Assembly (NCBI RefSeq): GCF_039539445.1
Contig: NZ_BAABDD010000026.1
Location: 1 to 63,638 of the forward strand
Reading direction: 5' to 3'
From: Salinactinospora qingdaonensis
GTDB lineage: Bacteria; Actinomycetota; Actinomycetes; Streptosporangiales; Streptosporangiaceae
DNA length: 63,638 nucleotides
How positions within the stretch are numbered: the stretch's first letter is position 1; each line of letters begins with the position of its first letter. The notes below the pieces were generated by a model that saw only the letters and a list, made by a program, of their open reading frames with translations, had not been told where the DNA came from and did not search any database. Shown in pieces: positions 25,094 to 34,103 of this stretch. The translations under genes were made by a program, and so were the position numbers.

Positions 25094-28000
25094 TCAGAAG
25101 TCGGAGCTCGCACCCGAGACGGTTTCACCGCCGGTACCACCGGTTCCGCCGGTGTCACCGCCGGTATCGCCGCCGGTGCCACCACCACCGCCAGTGTCGC
25201 CACCACCGCCGGTGCCACCACCACCGCCGGTGTCGCCACCGTCACCACCGGTGTCACCACCGTCACCACCGGTGTCACCACCGTCACCGGTACCGCCACC
25301 GTCACCACCGGTGTCACCACCGTCACCGGTACCGCCACCGTCACCACCGGTGTCACCGCCATCACCGGTACCGCCACCGTCACCGGGGTTGCCGGTGCCC
25401 GGCTCACCCGTTCCGGCGCCGGGCTCGGGCTGGCCAGGCTGCTGCGGCTCCTGGGGGCCCGGCGTGGCCGGTTCCTCTGGCTCTGGCTCGGCCCAGTACT
25501 CCGTCTCGCCGCCGAAGGGCGGATCGGGGAACTCCTTGACCTCCTTGCCTTCGTGGGCGGTGGTCATGAAGGTCTCCCAGACATCGGCTGGTGCGCTGCC
25601 TCCCGAGATAGGGCCGTAGTAGGGCAGCGAGACCGTTGACTTGTTGTCGGCGCTGTAAATGCCCACCGCCGCGGAAAGCTGCGGCGTATAGCCAGCGAAC
25701 CACGCGGCCACGTTCCCGTCGGTGGTGCCGGTCTTGCCCGCGGCGGGACGGCCCGGCTTCTTGCCGGCCGCCGTACCGTAGTTGAGCACCTGCTCCAGGG
25801 CGTGGGTGGCGTCTGCCGCCTCGTCCTGGCTGAGCACCCGATTGCTGCCCACCTCGGGACGCTCGTTCTCACCGTCGAGGTTGATGACCTCGCGGACGAC
25901 GTGCGGCTCGACGCGCACCCCGCCGTTGGCGAAGGTCCCGTACGCGCTGGCCTGGTCGAACGGACTGACGCTGGAGACCCCCAACGGCATGACCGGCACG
26001 AGCTGGTGGTCCTTGATGCTGCCCTCGGGCAGGCCCATGTCGTAGGCCATCTGCCGGACCTCCTTGAGCCCGACGTTCAACCCGAGGTTGATGTAGCCGG
26101 TGTTGCTGGAGAAGGCGGTGGCCTCGATCAGGTCGATAGGACGGTTGGGCCCGTGACTGGTGATCGACTTACCGTTGAACGTCTGCGGGTAGGAGCCGTC
26201 GACCATGGAGTTGAGGCTGTAGCCCTGGTGGAGCGCCGTCGCCAAGACGTAGGGCTTGAACGAGGACCCGATCTGGGCGGTGCCGTTGAAAGCGGTGTCG
26301 TACTGGTTGGCCATATAGTCCTCGCCGCCATAGAAGGCGACGACCTCGCCGTTGGCCGGGTTGACGGCGGTGAGGCCCACCTTGACCCCCTCGGAGCGGT
26401 CCTCGGGTGGGACGTGGGTGTTGACCGCCTCCTTGGCCGCTTCCATAAGCCGCTTGTCGAAGCTGGTGACGACCTTGTAGCCGCCGCGGTTGATGCTGTC
26501 CTCGTCATAGCCGAGCTCCTTGAGCTCCGCCATGGCCTGCTGCAACATGTAGCCCTTGTAGCCGCTGAGGTCGACGCCCTCCTGTGGGATCTGCTCGTTG
26601 GGCTTGGGGAACTCGTACTCCTGGGCCTCGGCCTGGGAGATGGTGCCCATGCTGACGAGTCCATCGACTACGTAGCCCCACCGGTTCTCCATCTCCGGTG
26701 TGGTCTCGCTGTCGGCCAGCCCGAACTTGGTGGGCTGCTGGATGGCCGCCGCCAGCAGCGCCGCCTCGGAGCTGGTCAGGTCACCGACGTCTTTGTGGTA
26801 GTAAGCCTGGGCGGCAGCCTGGATGCCGTAGGCGTTGCGACCGAAGTAGATCGTGTTGAGGTACTGCTCCAGAATCCACTCTTTGGGCTGGGACCGGTCG
26901 ACCTTGAGGGAGATGATGATCTCCCGCATCTTGCGGCTGACCGTGCGCTCCTGGCTCAGCCCCTCGTAGTAGTTGCGCACCATCTGCTGGGTGATGGTCG
27001 ACCCGCCCTGCACCTGCTGCCCGGTCAGCGTGGAGAAAGCCGCCCGCATCGTCCCGGTAATGGAGACGCCCGGCTCGTCCCAGAAGCCCCGGTTCTCCGC
27101 GGAGAGGATCGCGTTTTGGACCCGCTCGGGCACCTCCTCCAGATCCACCGGGTCACGGTTGACCCCGCGCTCGGAGAACACCGTCTCGCCGTCGGAGTAG
27201 TAGAAGGTGGAGCCCTGGTACATGACCTGGGCTTGGGTGGCGTTGGGTACCGGGATGGTGGCGTAGGCGACACCGAAACCGATCGTGGCCAACACGAACA
27301 TGACCGCGACCGTGAAGATGCCGGCCCTGGTCAACCGGAACCAGAGCGGACGCTTGCGCTTGCCGTTCTTGCCGGCTTTGGTACCCCCGGACTTCGGGGG
27401 GCGCGTCTTGGTGAGCGACGCGGTGGAACCGTTGTCGTCGGCACCACCGGAGGGGGTGGGAGACGGCGGCTCGGGGGGACCACCTCGCCCCTGGGAGGCG
27501 CCGGCAGCGGTCGTTGCCGGAGAGCTCGCTTCGGTGGTGTCGGCACCCGCGGCCCGTTGCGAAGCGATGGTTTCGTCTCGACGCTGTTGGGAGCTTGCGG
27601 GATCGCCCCGCCCTGCGGGCCGAGAGGGGATGCCCGAGAGGGTGGTTTCGGTGGGAGCGGCACCGCTGGTCGCCGCGCCGTCGAACTGCGATTCGGTGTC
27701 GGTCGCTCCCGAGGTCGCCGTCGCGCTCTCCGCCGCGGGTGGCTCTGCTGACGGATGGGAGCCAGCGGTCGGCTCATCGCGTGAGGGAGGCCCGTGCCGG
27801 CGATCGGGGGTGGTGTCGGGCGACGGGCGAGTTTCCGAGGGCGAAGTGGTCGGAGAGCCTGCCAGCTCGCCGTCGTCATCGTCGTTGGCGTCGTCGGCGT
27901 CGTCGGCGTCGTCGAAGACAGGGGTGAAGGCGGCCGTGCCCTCCGGGTCCCAGCCGTCATAGCGCGAGGAGTCAGTCTCGGGCTCCGGCGTGGCGCCCGT

Positions 28001-29563
28001 TGCGGCGACCGTGTGCTCAGCAGTCGGCTCCTGACCGGCGAAGCTCCGGACCGTGGTCTCAGCGGAATCGGACGGCCCGGATTCGGGAGTCGGTGCGTTC
28101 GCCGGTGAGTGCGGACTTTCCGTCGCGTCAAAGGCCGCTGTGGCCGCGGGAGATTCCGACTGCGGTACAGCCGGGCTCAGCCACGTCGTCTCAGGATCAG
28201 CTCCCGCAGGGTCGCCAGCAACCGCACCGACCTCACTCGCAGTCCCCCCAACGCCGTCCTCATCGCCGGGGGGTGGCTGACCCGCCTCAGGCTCGGCTCC
28301 CGCAGGGTCGGCAGCGACCGCACCGACCTCGTCCGCGGCCTCCGCAATGCCGTCGTCGCCAGGACTCAGCCGAACCGTCTCAGGCTCGACTCCCACCGGC
28401 TCAGCCTCCCCACCACCAGCCTCGCCGCCGGGACTCAGCCGAACCGTCTCCTCCTGCGGATCAGACGACTCCACCCCCGCATCCCCACCAGAGACATCCG
28501 AGGACGACTCCCCACGCAACTCCGCAGGAATCGCGAAAGAAGCCGTAGCCGTCGCATCAACATCCTCACCAGCCTCGCCGCCAGGACTCAGCCGAACCGT
28601 CTCAGGCTCGACTCCCACCGGCTCAGCCTCCCCACCACCAGCCTCATCGCCGGGACTCAGCCGAACCGTCTCCTCCTGCGGATCAGACGACTCCACCCCC
28701 GCATCCCCACCAGAGACATCCGAGGACGACTCCCCACGCAACTCCGCAGGAATCGCGAAAGAAGCCGTAGCCGTCGCATCAACATCCTCACCAGCCTCGC
28801 CGCCAGGACTCAGCCGAACCGTCTCAGGCTCGACTCCCACCGGCTCAGCCTCCCCACCACCAGCCTCATCGCCGGGACTCAGCCGAACCGTCTCCTCCTG
28901 CGGATCAGACGAGCCCGACACTGAAGAAGTGGAAGAGTCGGAAGCCGTGCCGTCGGGCTCCTCGCCGGCGGCGTCGGGAGCAACGGAGGTTTCGGCTGCG
29001 GAGGCGGGGGCGTCTGCCGTGTCCTCCGCTTGGGTGATGCGGCCTTCCTCGTCCAGGGTCAGGCCGTACTGTTCAGCAAGGTTGCGCGCTACTTTGTCCC
29101 GAAAGAAGCTGCCGCTGTCCTTGAAGGCGCTCGCTCCGGTGTAGGGCGAGTCATCGGTAGCGGTCGCTTCTTCGGAGGGCTCGCGTTGAGCCGTCGATTC
29201 GGTGCCTTCCTCCCCTAAGGACTCGGTCGATCCGAACCAGTCGAAACCGGTGGTGGAACCGGCATAGGTCTGATGGTCGTAGGACTGGGTGGCGTGGTTC
29301 GCCTCCGGGTCATGCACATCACCGGGCGCTGACTCAGGTTGGGGGGCGGTGCCGCTCGCTGGAGCGGCAAAAGCGTCCTCTCCTCCGAGGCTCTGGTGCC
29401 CGGCGGTGCCGGTGCCGCTGTCGGCGGGTGATTCGTCGGTTCCGAAGACATCGCTGCTGACGGCGCGCGAGGTCGCCTCGGCGCTCGTGTCGCCAGGCGT
29501 GGTTGGGCGCGCGTCGCTGCCCTCGTCCGTGTGGTCGTTGGGTTCAGGCTGCTTGGAATCCAC
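25094..29563 (-). CDS. Bifunctional penicillin-binding protein (PBP1 class A) with long repetitive N terminus
   Basis: 1489 aa from GTG 29563; a CTG at 29653 after AGGGGGCGAGGAA would add 30 residues starting SESTYGGGDNQP. Residues 1-740 are acidic low-complexity sequence with near-identical 74-residue repeats containing TVRLSPG. A membrane helix follows at about 745-768 (FTVAVMFVLATIGFGVAYA). The GT51 transglycosylase follows (ILSAENRGFWDEPGV with the catalytic Glu about 821; GGSTITQQMVRNYY). Then comes the transpeptidase: GSSFKPY (about 1100), SSNTGY and KTGTTDGN (about 1277). The C-terminal 100 residues are Pro/Glu then Gly/Asp/Thr repeats outside the cell. It polymerises and cross-links peptidoglycan. 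The cytoplasmic extension is far longer than usual. Confidence 0.92.
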   Translation of the reverse strand: MDSKQPEPNDHTDEGSDARPTTPGDTSAEATSRAVSSDVFGTDESPADSGTGTAGHQSLGGEDAFAAPASGTAPQPESAPGDVHDPEANHATQSYDHQTYAGSTTGFDWFGSTESLGEEGTESTAQREPSEEATATDDSPYTGASAFKDSGSFFRDKVARNLAEQYGLTLDEEGRITQAEDTADAPASAAETSVAPDAAGEEPDGTASDSSTSSVSGSSDPQEETVRLSPGDEAGGGEAEPVGVEPETVRLSPGGEAGEDVDATATASFAIPAELRGESSSDVSGGDAGVESSDPQEETVRLSPGDEAGGGEAEPVGVEPETVRLSPGGEAGEDVDATATASFAIPAELRGESSSDVSGGDAGVESSDPQEETVRLSPGGEAGGGEAEPVGVEPETVRLSPGDDGIAEAADEVGAVAADPAGAEPEAGQPPPGDEDGVGGTASEVGAVAGDPAGADPETTWLSPAVPQSESPAATAAFDATESPHSPANAPTPESGPSDSAETTVRSFAGQEPTAEHTVAATGATPEPETDSSRYDGWDPEGTAAFTPVFDDADDADDANDDDDGELAGSPTTSPSETRPSPDTTPDRRHGPPSRDEPTAGSHPSAEPPAAESATATSGATDTESQFDGAATSGAAPTETTLSGIPSRPAGRGDPASSQQRRDETIASQRAAGADTTEASSPATTAAGASQGRGGPPEPPSPTPSGGADDNGSTASLTKTRPPKSGGTKAGKNGKRKRPLWFRLTRAGIFTVAVMFVLATIGFGVAYATIPVPNATQAQVMYQGSTFYYSDGETVFSERGVNRDPVDLEEVPERVQNAILSAENRGFWDEPGVSITGTMRAAFSTLTGQQVQGGSTITQQMVRNYYEGLSQERTVSRKMREIIISLKVDRSQPKEWILEQYLNTIYFGRNAYGIQAAAQAYYHKDVGDLTSSEAALLAAAIQQPTKFGLADSETTPEMENRWGYVVDGLVSMGTISQAEAQEYEFPKPNEQIPQEGVDLSGYKGYMLQQAMAELKELGYDEDSINRGGYKVVTSFDKRLMEAAKEAVNTHVPPEDRSEGVKVGLTAVNPANGEVVAFYGGEDYMANQYDTAFNGTAQIGSSFKPYVLATALHQGYSLNSMVDGSYPQTFNGKSITSHGPNRPIDLIEATAFSSNTGYINLGLNVGLKEVRQMAYDMGLPEGSIKDHQLVPVMPLGVSSVSPFDQASAYGTFANGGVRVEPHVVREVINLDGENERPEVGSNRVLSQDEAADATHALEQVLNYGTAAGKKPGRPAAGKTGTTDGNVAAWFAGYTPQLSAAVGIYSADNKSTVSLPYYGPISGGSAPADVWETFMTTAHEGKEVKEFPDPPFGGETEYWAEPEPEEPATPGPQEPQQPGQPEPGAGTGEPGTGNPGDGGGTGDGGDTGGDGGGTGDGGDTGGDGGGTGDGGDTGGDGGDTGGDGGDTGGGGGTGGGGDTGGGGGTGGDTGGDTGGTGGTGGETVSGASSDF
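25110..25400. repeat. Short-period tandem repeats in the PBP C terminus
   Basis: Imperfect 9-30 bp repeats built from CCACCGGTGTCACC and CCACCGTCACC encode GGDTGG/GDGG units on the minus strand. Copy number could vary by slippage. Confidence 0.75.
28408..28920. repeat. 222-bp near-identical tandem repeats in the PBP N terminus
   Basis: The marker GGACTCAGCCGAACCGTCTC followed by CTCCTG recurs at 28431, 28653 and 28875, exactly 222 bp apart. Two full units and part of a third are almost identical at the DNA level, so the duplication is recent or kept uniform. Each unit encodes 74 residues with two TVRLSPG motifs. Confidence 0.85.
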
Positions 29564-30065
29564 GTCGCTCGTCGCAGAAGAGTTACCGGTGTCAGACGTT
29601 TCAGCTTCAGGGCGCGGCTGGTTGTCGCCGCCGCCGTAGGTGCTCTCGCTCAGTTCCTCGCCCCCTGGAGTGCTCGTTCCCCCCTATACGGCGGTTGCCA
29701 TAGAGCTGCCATAACTATGACGCGAAGGTGGGGCGGTTTGGTTTAACCAGAATCCCATTCGGGTCGGCGCGTCGGGGGGACGCCGAGACCCTCGGCACAC
29801 GATACCCGGCTCCACCGCCACAGCAGGCGATTGCACAAGGTAGCGGGCGCCTAGACACCGACTTCGGAGGCACACGACGCGAAAAAGCCATGACCTCGGG
29901 CGATGACAGCGACGGTACCGCCGGCCCTCCCTTGAGAGAAAGCCGCGAATCGGCCGATCAGCGCCAATACCTCCGAAAGTAAGCATGAGAACACAGCCTA
30001 AAGATTCTCAGCGGAGTCCCAGCGGACTCCCGGGGTTTGCGCAGTAGCGGACGAACGCACCCCAC
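29564..30065. other. About 500-bp region upstream of the PBP gene, no supported gene
   Basis: Minus-strand promoter of the PBP gene is expected here. An 84-codon plus-strand frame (29728-29982) has no ribosome site or recognisable features and was not called. An AT-richer patch lies around 29690-29760. Confidence 0.5.
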
Positions 30066-30710
30066 TCAGGGACGGCGACGCAGTACGCGCAGTGACCCTT
30101 GGTGGGCGACCTCGACGAACTCGCCAGAGCTCAGCGCGCGACGGTAGATGTGGTAAGGGGGACGCCCCCCATCGGCCGGATTCGGAAAGACATCGTGGAT
30201 GGCCAGCGCGCCGCCAGGTACCAGGTGTGGGCTCCAGTTGGCGTAGTCGGCCTGGGCGCTCTCCTCTGTGTGCCCCCCATCGATGAAGACCATCCCCAGG
30301 GGGGTGCGCCAGAACGCGGCGAGGGTGGCGGAACGCCCGACGATGGCGATGACGGTCTCCTCAAGGTCGGCGGCCGCCATGGTCTGGCGGAACGCCCCCA
30401 AGGTGTCGAACCGTCCCGTTATCGGGTCGATCAGGCTCGCATCGTGGTACTGCCACCCGGGCTGGTGCTCCTCGGAACCGCGGTGGTGGTCGACGGTGAA
30501 CACGGTGGCCGCCGAATGCAGCGCGGCTGCGCCGAGATAGACGGTGGACTTGCCGCAGTAGCTGCCGATCTCCATCACCGGGCCGAGCGCAGCGTAGGCA
30601 AACGCCGCCTCGAAGAGCGCGCGCCCCTCGTCGTCGGGCATGAACCCCTTGGTCTGGGCGGCCACGCGCAGCAGCCGCTCATCCATCACGGGGGTGGGGG
30701 GCGTGGTCAC
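30066..30710 (-). CDS. Class I SAM-dependent methyltransferase (Methyltransf_24 type)
   Basis: 214 aa from GTG 30710, with GAGGGTGG upstream; a longer frame runs into the aminotransferase gene and is not needed. Motif I GPVMEIGSYCGKSTVYLG (about residue 45), acidic post-I VFTVDHHRGSEEHQPGW, and MVFIDGGHTEESAQADYANW resembling the cephalosporin hydroxylase/O-methyltransferase group. Substrate unknown. It lies 92 bp downstream of the aminotransferase gene on the same strand and may share its transcript. Confidence 0.85.
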   Translation of the reverse strand: MTTPPTPVMDERLLRVAAQTKGFMPDDEGRALFEAAFAYAALGPVMEIGSYCGKSTVYLGAAALHSAATVFTVDHHRGSEEHQPGWQYHDASLIDPITGRFDTLGAFRQTMAAADLEETVIAIVGRSATLAAFWRTPLGMVFIDGGHTEESAQADYANWSPHLVPGGALAIHDVFPNPADGGRPPYHIYRRALSSGEFVEVAHQGSLRVLRRRP

Positions 30711-30802
30711 GGTGACACCACCCTCTCGTGTCTCATAGGTCTGTGGCGACCGTGGCGGGCATGGGACCGTCGCTGCCGGGCGGGAACCGGCAGCGGTGAG
30801 AA

Positions 30803-32026
30803 TCAGCCTTGAGCGGCCCGGGAAGGGCGGGCGCCGGTACGGGACCATTCGCCGAGCCGGGCGATCGCCGCGTCCAGGACTTCGTCACGCTTGCAGAAGG
30901 CGAATCGCACCAGGTGTCGCGCTTCGGTTGGGCGGTCGTAAAGGACCTGGGCCGGAACCATGGCGACCCCCGCTTCCCGAGGCATGGCTCGGGCGAACTC
31001 GATGCCGTCAGTGCCGCCAAGGGGGCCGATGTCGGCCATGACAAAGTAGGTGCCCTGGGTGTGGGTGACGTCGAAACCGGCGGCTCGCAGGCCGACCGAA
31101 AGCCGGTCGCGCTTGCCGGCGAGCGCGGCGCGGAGCTGGCCCACCCACCCCATCTCGCCGCTAACGTCGCTGAGCGCGTCGGCGATCGCGAGTTGCAGCG
31201 CCCCGTTGGCGCTGAAGGTGAGGAACTGGTTGACGGTACGCACCGCACGGACGAGCTCGCGGGGCCCGGTCACCCATCCGGTCTTCCACGCCGTGACGGA
31301 GAAGGTCTTGCCCACCGACGACACGGTGATCGTGCGCTCACGCATCCCGGGCAGGGCGGCCAGCGGGACGTGTTCGGCTCCGTCGAAGGTGAGGTGCTCG
31401 TAGACCTCGTCGGTGAGCGCGATGAGGTCGTGCTCATGGCACAGGTCGGCGATGACCGCGAGCTCCTCGCGGGTGAGGACCGTACCCGTGGGATTGTGCG
31501 GGGAGTTGACGATGATCATGCGGGTCCGAGGCCCCACGGCCGCGCGCAGCTCTTCGGGGTCGAAGGTGAACCGGCCCGCGGGGCCGGTGGGGCGCAGTGT
31601 GACCGGACGCCGCACTCCGCCGGCCATGGCGATGACCGCCGGGTAGGAGTCGTACATCGGCTCGAAGAGCACGACCTCGTCGCCGGGCTCGACGGTGCTA
31701 AGAACAGCGGCGGCGATACCGCCCGTGGCACCGACGGTCACGTAGACCTCGTCGGAGGGATCGTAGTCGAGTCCGTAGCGACGCGAGCGGTCGGCCGCGA
31801 CGGCCGCGCGCAACTCCGGGCGGCCGAGCCCGGGCGGGTACTGGTTGACGCTGTCGCCACCGTCTCGAATCCGCCGGGCCGCCCCTTCCAGCAGCGAGGT
31901 AGGCCCGTCGGTATCGGGGAAGCCCTGTCCCAGGTTGATGGCGCCGGTATCGGTGGCGAGCCTGGTCATCTCGGCGAAGACCGTCTCACCGAATCCCCGC
32001 ATGCGCGCGACAAGCCGTTCATCCAC
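30803..32026 (-). CDS. PLP-dependent aminotransferase, class I/II
   Basis: 407 aa, fold-type I. Visible: NLGQGFPDTDGP and NQYPPGLGRPELR near the N terminus, NSPHNPTG, LTDEVYEHLTFDG, and the PLP Lys in SSVGKTFSVTAWKTGW. The sequence fits the group containing actinobacterial N-succinyldiaminopimelate aminotransferase (DapC-like) and methionine/kynurenine aminotransferases; which one cannot be settled here. No lysine-pathway genes are adjacent. Confidence 0.88.
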   Translation of the reverse strand: MDERLVARMRGFGETVFAEMTRLATDTGAINLGQGFPDTDGPTSLLEGAARRIRDGGDSVNQYPPGLGRPELRAAVAADRSRRYGLDYDPSDEVYVTVGATGGIAAAVLSTVEPGDEVVLFEPMYDSYPAVIAMAGGVRRPVTLRPTGPAGRFTFDPEELRAAVGPRTRMIIVNSPHNPTGTVLTREELAVIADLCHEHDLIALTDEVYEHLTFDGAEHVPLAALPGMRERTITVSSVGKTFSVTAWKTGWVTGPRELVRAVRTVNQFLTFSANGALQLAIADALSDVSGEMGWVGQLRAALAGKRDRLSVGLRAAGFDVTHTQGTYFVMADIGPLGGTDGIEFARAMPREAGVAMVPAQVLYDRPTEARHLVRFAFCKRDEVLDAAIARLGEWSRTGARPSRAAQG

Positions 32027-32071
32027 AGCACGCCAGCATAGACAACGGCGGCAGGTGTGGCTGCGGCGGGC

Positions 32072-32446
32072 CTACGAGGCGAGCTCCCGCCGCGCACGGA
32101 CCTCGCGAAGGACGTCGTGGAGGCGCGCCATGTCCTCGTCGCTGAAACGTTCGAGGAAACTCACCATGGTGGCCCCACGATCAACGCTGCCGCTGAAAAC
32201 TTCGCTCATCACACGGGCGGTGTGCTCGGCGCGGGACTCCCGTGGCCAGTAGCGCCATGCCCGCCCCGCTTTCTCTCTGTGGAGCAACCCCTTGTGATAC
32301 AGGATGTTGGTCACTGTCATCACGGTCGTATAGGCGATCTCGCGGTCGTAGGTCATCCGCTCGCGTATTTCACGCACCACCAGTGGACGGTCGGCTTCCC
32401 ACAGGCTGTCCATGATCGCGGATTCGAGCTCGCCGAACTCTTTCAC
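32072..32446 (-). CDS. BlaI/MecI-family transcriptional repressor
   Basis: 124 aa from GTG 32446, with GGGGAAG upstream and the normal BlaI length; upstream ATGs at 32494 and 32482 would add 16 or 12 residues. N-terminal winged helix: FGELESAIMDSLWEADRPL and VREIRERMTYDREIAYTTVM, then the dimerisation part with FLERFSDEDMARLHDVL. Family members repress beta-lactamase or other stress genes and are cleaved by a BlaR-type protease; no such protease is adjacent. The target is unknown. Confidence 0.87.
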   Translation of the reverse strand: MKEFGELESAIMDSLWEADRPLVVREIRERMTYDREIAYTTVMTVTNILYHKGLLHREKAGRAWRYWPRESRAEHTARVMSEVFSGSVDRGATMVSFLERFSDEDMARLHDVLREVRARRELAS

Positions 32447-32656
32447 GGTCGTCTTCCCCACCTCTGTCAACCTCCCCCACATGCGTTCTGACATGCTAGG
32501 GAGGAGAACGGGCGTCTCGTGGCCGAATTCGAGCAAGCGCACAGAATCCACACCGCACCCACGGCGAAGGAATCGGAACAATCGTCCTTTACCGGGTTCG
32601 GACGCTGATTTCGACGGAGGCGACCGCCGTTTCGTAGCCGTACGGTTACGCAGCGA

Positions 32657-33559
32657 CTACTTCAAGGTCTGCATATGCGCCTCGACCTGCTCCCTGCGGT
32701 CGCGGGGGATCACATAGGGGCGCTCGGCGTTGATGTCGGGCCAGTTGTCGCTGATGTCCTCTACGGAGGCGTTGGGCAGCACGACCCCGCCTCCCTCAGC
32801 GATGAAGACGCGCGCGAAGCGTCCACCTCCCGCGGAGTAGATCTCGCCCGTGGTCGGGCAGTCCTCATGGGCCAGCCACGCCACCAAGGGCGTGACCTGC
32901 TCCGGGGCCATCTTGGCTGCGCCCTCGCGCGGAAGGGTGTCTTTGGTCATACGAGTGTGGGCCAGCGGCGCCACGGCGTTGGCGCTGATGTCGTAACTAG
33001 CGCCTTCGATCGCGAGGGTCTTGGTCAGCCCGACGATAGCCATGGTGGCCGCGGCGTAGTTGCTCTGCCCGAAGTTGCCGAACAGCCCCGAGGAGGAGGT
33101 GGTGTTGACGATGCGGCCGTAGCCGTGCTCGCGCAGGTGCTCGAACGCGGCGCGGGAGACGAGGAAGGCTCCCCGCAGGTGAACGTCGAGGACGGCGTCC
33201 CACTCCTCGACCGTGATGTTTTGAAACGACCTGTCACGCAGGATGCCGGCGTTATTGACCAGGATGTCGATGCGACCGAAGGTGTCGAGGGCCGCCTCGA
33301 TGAGCCCGCGCGCCCCGTCGGGGGTGGCGACGTCGTTGGTGTCGGCCAGCGCCACGCCCCCGGCGCGTTGGATCTCGGCGACCACCGCGGCGGCGCGATC
33401 ACCGGTCTCTTCGCGGGCGGTGCCGTCGACCTCCTCGCCGGCGTCGTTGGCAACGACCTTGGCGCCACGCGCGGCGAACGCGAGCGCGTGGGCCCGGCCC
33501 AGACCTTGGCCGGCGCCGGTGACGACGGCAACGCGCCCATCGAACCGGAGGTCGCTCAT
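32657..33559 (-). CDS. Short-chain dehydrogenase/reductase
   Basis: 300 aa. Rossmann NAD(P) motif VVTGAGQGLGRAHA (about residues 12-25), NNAG at LVNNAGILRDR, catalytic Ser in NTTSSSGLFGNFG, YxxxK replaced by NYAAATMAIVGLTK, so Tyr is present but the Lys four residues later is not. The Lys could be the one in GLTK nearby. It resembles the 3-hydroxyacyl-CoA dehydrogenase part of multifunctional beta-oxidation enzymes. ATG 33559 follows GAGGAGGAG. Confidence 0.85.
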   Translation of the reverse strand: MSDLRFDGRVAVVTGAGQGLGRAHALAFAARGAKVVANDAGEEVDGTAREETGDRAAAVVAEIQRAGGVALADTNDVATPDGARGLIEAALDTFGRIDILVNNAGILRDRSFQNITVEEWDAVLDVHLRGAFLVSRAAFEHLREHGYGRIVNTTSSSGLFGNFGQSNYAAATMAIVGLTKTLAIEGASYDISANAVAPLAHTRMTKDTLPREGAAKMAPEQVTPLVAWLAHEDCPTTGEIYSAGGGRFARVFIAEGGGVVLPNASVEDISDNWPDINAERPYVIPRDRREQVEAHMQTLK

Positions 33560-34092
33560 GTCTCCTCCTCAGATGCCTTTTTGCGCCCCCGCTCACCCCG
33601 ACGCGGGCGGGACATTCCGACTCTAACGACAGGCACCACCGGAATAGGAGACGCGGCCCACACGGTATGCGCGGCCGAGCCTGGACACGGCCCGGCGGTG
33701 CCCCCGGGGTCCGCCGGAACGCGCCCAGCCGTCCTGCTCGGCCGCGCATTCACGGCTGAGACGTCGCGTTGATGGCACGGGTTCCCCGCACAAGCGGAGG
33801 AACCAAGGTGTGAGGGGGCGATAAGGGCGTAACGTGGGTTTCTTACTGCTCACCCCGCAGCTCAGACGTACTGTGAGATCTCGATTATGTGAATAATTGT
33901 TAGGTATATCCCACCGGGGTGACCATCCGCGGGCCCCATCCGAACGCTAGGAGAAGTAGCCTATGAGACGAGATCGCCAGCCGGGCGCGTTAACGCGACC
34001 GAAGTGGGCCGCCACGACTGACGCGCGTCCAGCGCTGTGGCTATCTCTCCATCACATTCACAAGCGAGCTGCGGAAGAGGGCGATCTCCGCC
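33560..34092. other. Divergent intergenic region between the SDR gene and kgd
   Basis: 533 bp holding promoters for both genes. An AT-rich stretch around 33880-33915 (including TTAGGTATAT) is a likely kgd promoter zone. A single CRISPR-repeat-like sequence near 33780 was rejected as an array. The second half carries a 46-codon ORF described separately. Confidence 0.55.
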
Positions 34093-34103
34093 GTGTCGTC
34101 TGA
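33963..34103 (+). CDS. Candidate 46-aa upstream ORF overlapping the kgd start
   Basis: ATG 33963 with GGAG about 9 nt upstream (TAGGAGAAGTAGCCT), stop TGA 34101-34103, 11 bp past the kgd GTG. Sequence begins MRRDRQPGALTRPKWAATTD and ends AAEEGDLRRVV, with no known domain. Position suggests a leader whose translation influences kgd. Confidence 0.35.
   Translation: MRRDRQPGALTRPKWAATTDARPALWLSLHHIHKRAAEEGDLRRVV

Noticed and set aside
27285..29218. Long plus-strand frames opposite the PBP gene
   Set aside because: They mirror the repetitive codon pattern of the PBP repeats and have no domains or ribosome sites.
29728..29982. 84-aa plus-strand frame upstream of the PBP gene
   Set aside because: No ribosome site, unremarkable sequence and likely promoter DNA.
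33778..33806. CRISPR repeat-like sequence (GGGTTCCCCGCACAAGCGG followed by AGGAACC)
   Set aside because: It resembles type I-E repeats, but occurs once, with no spacer array and no cas genes.
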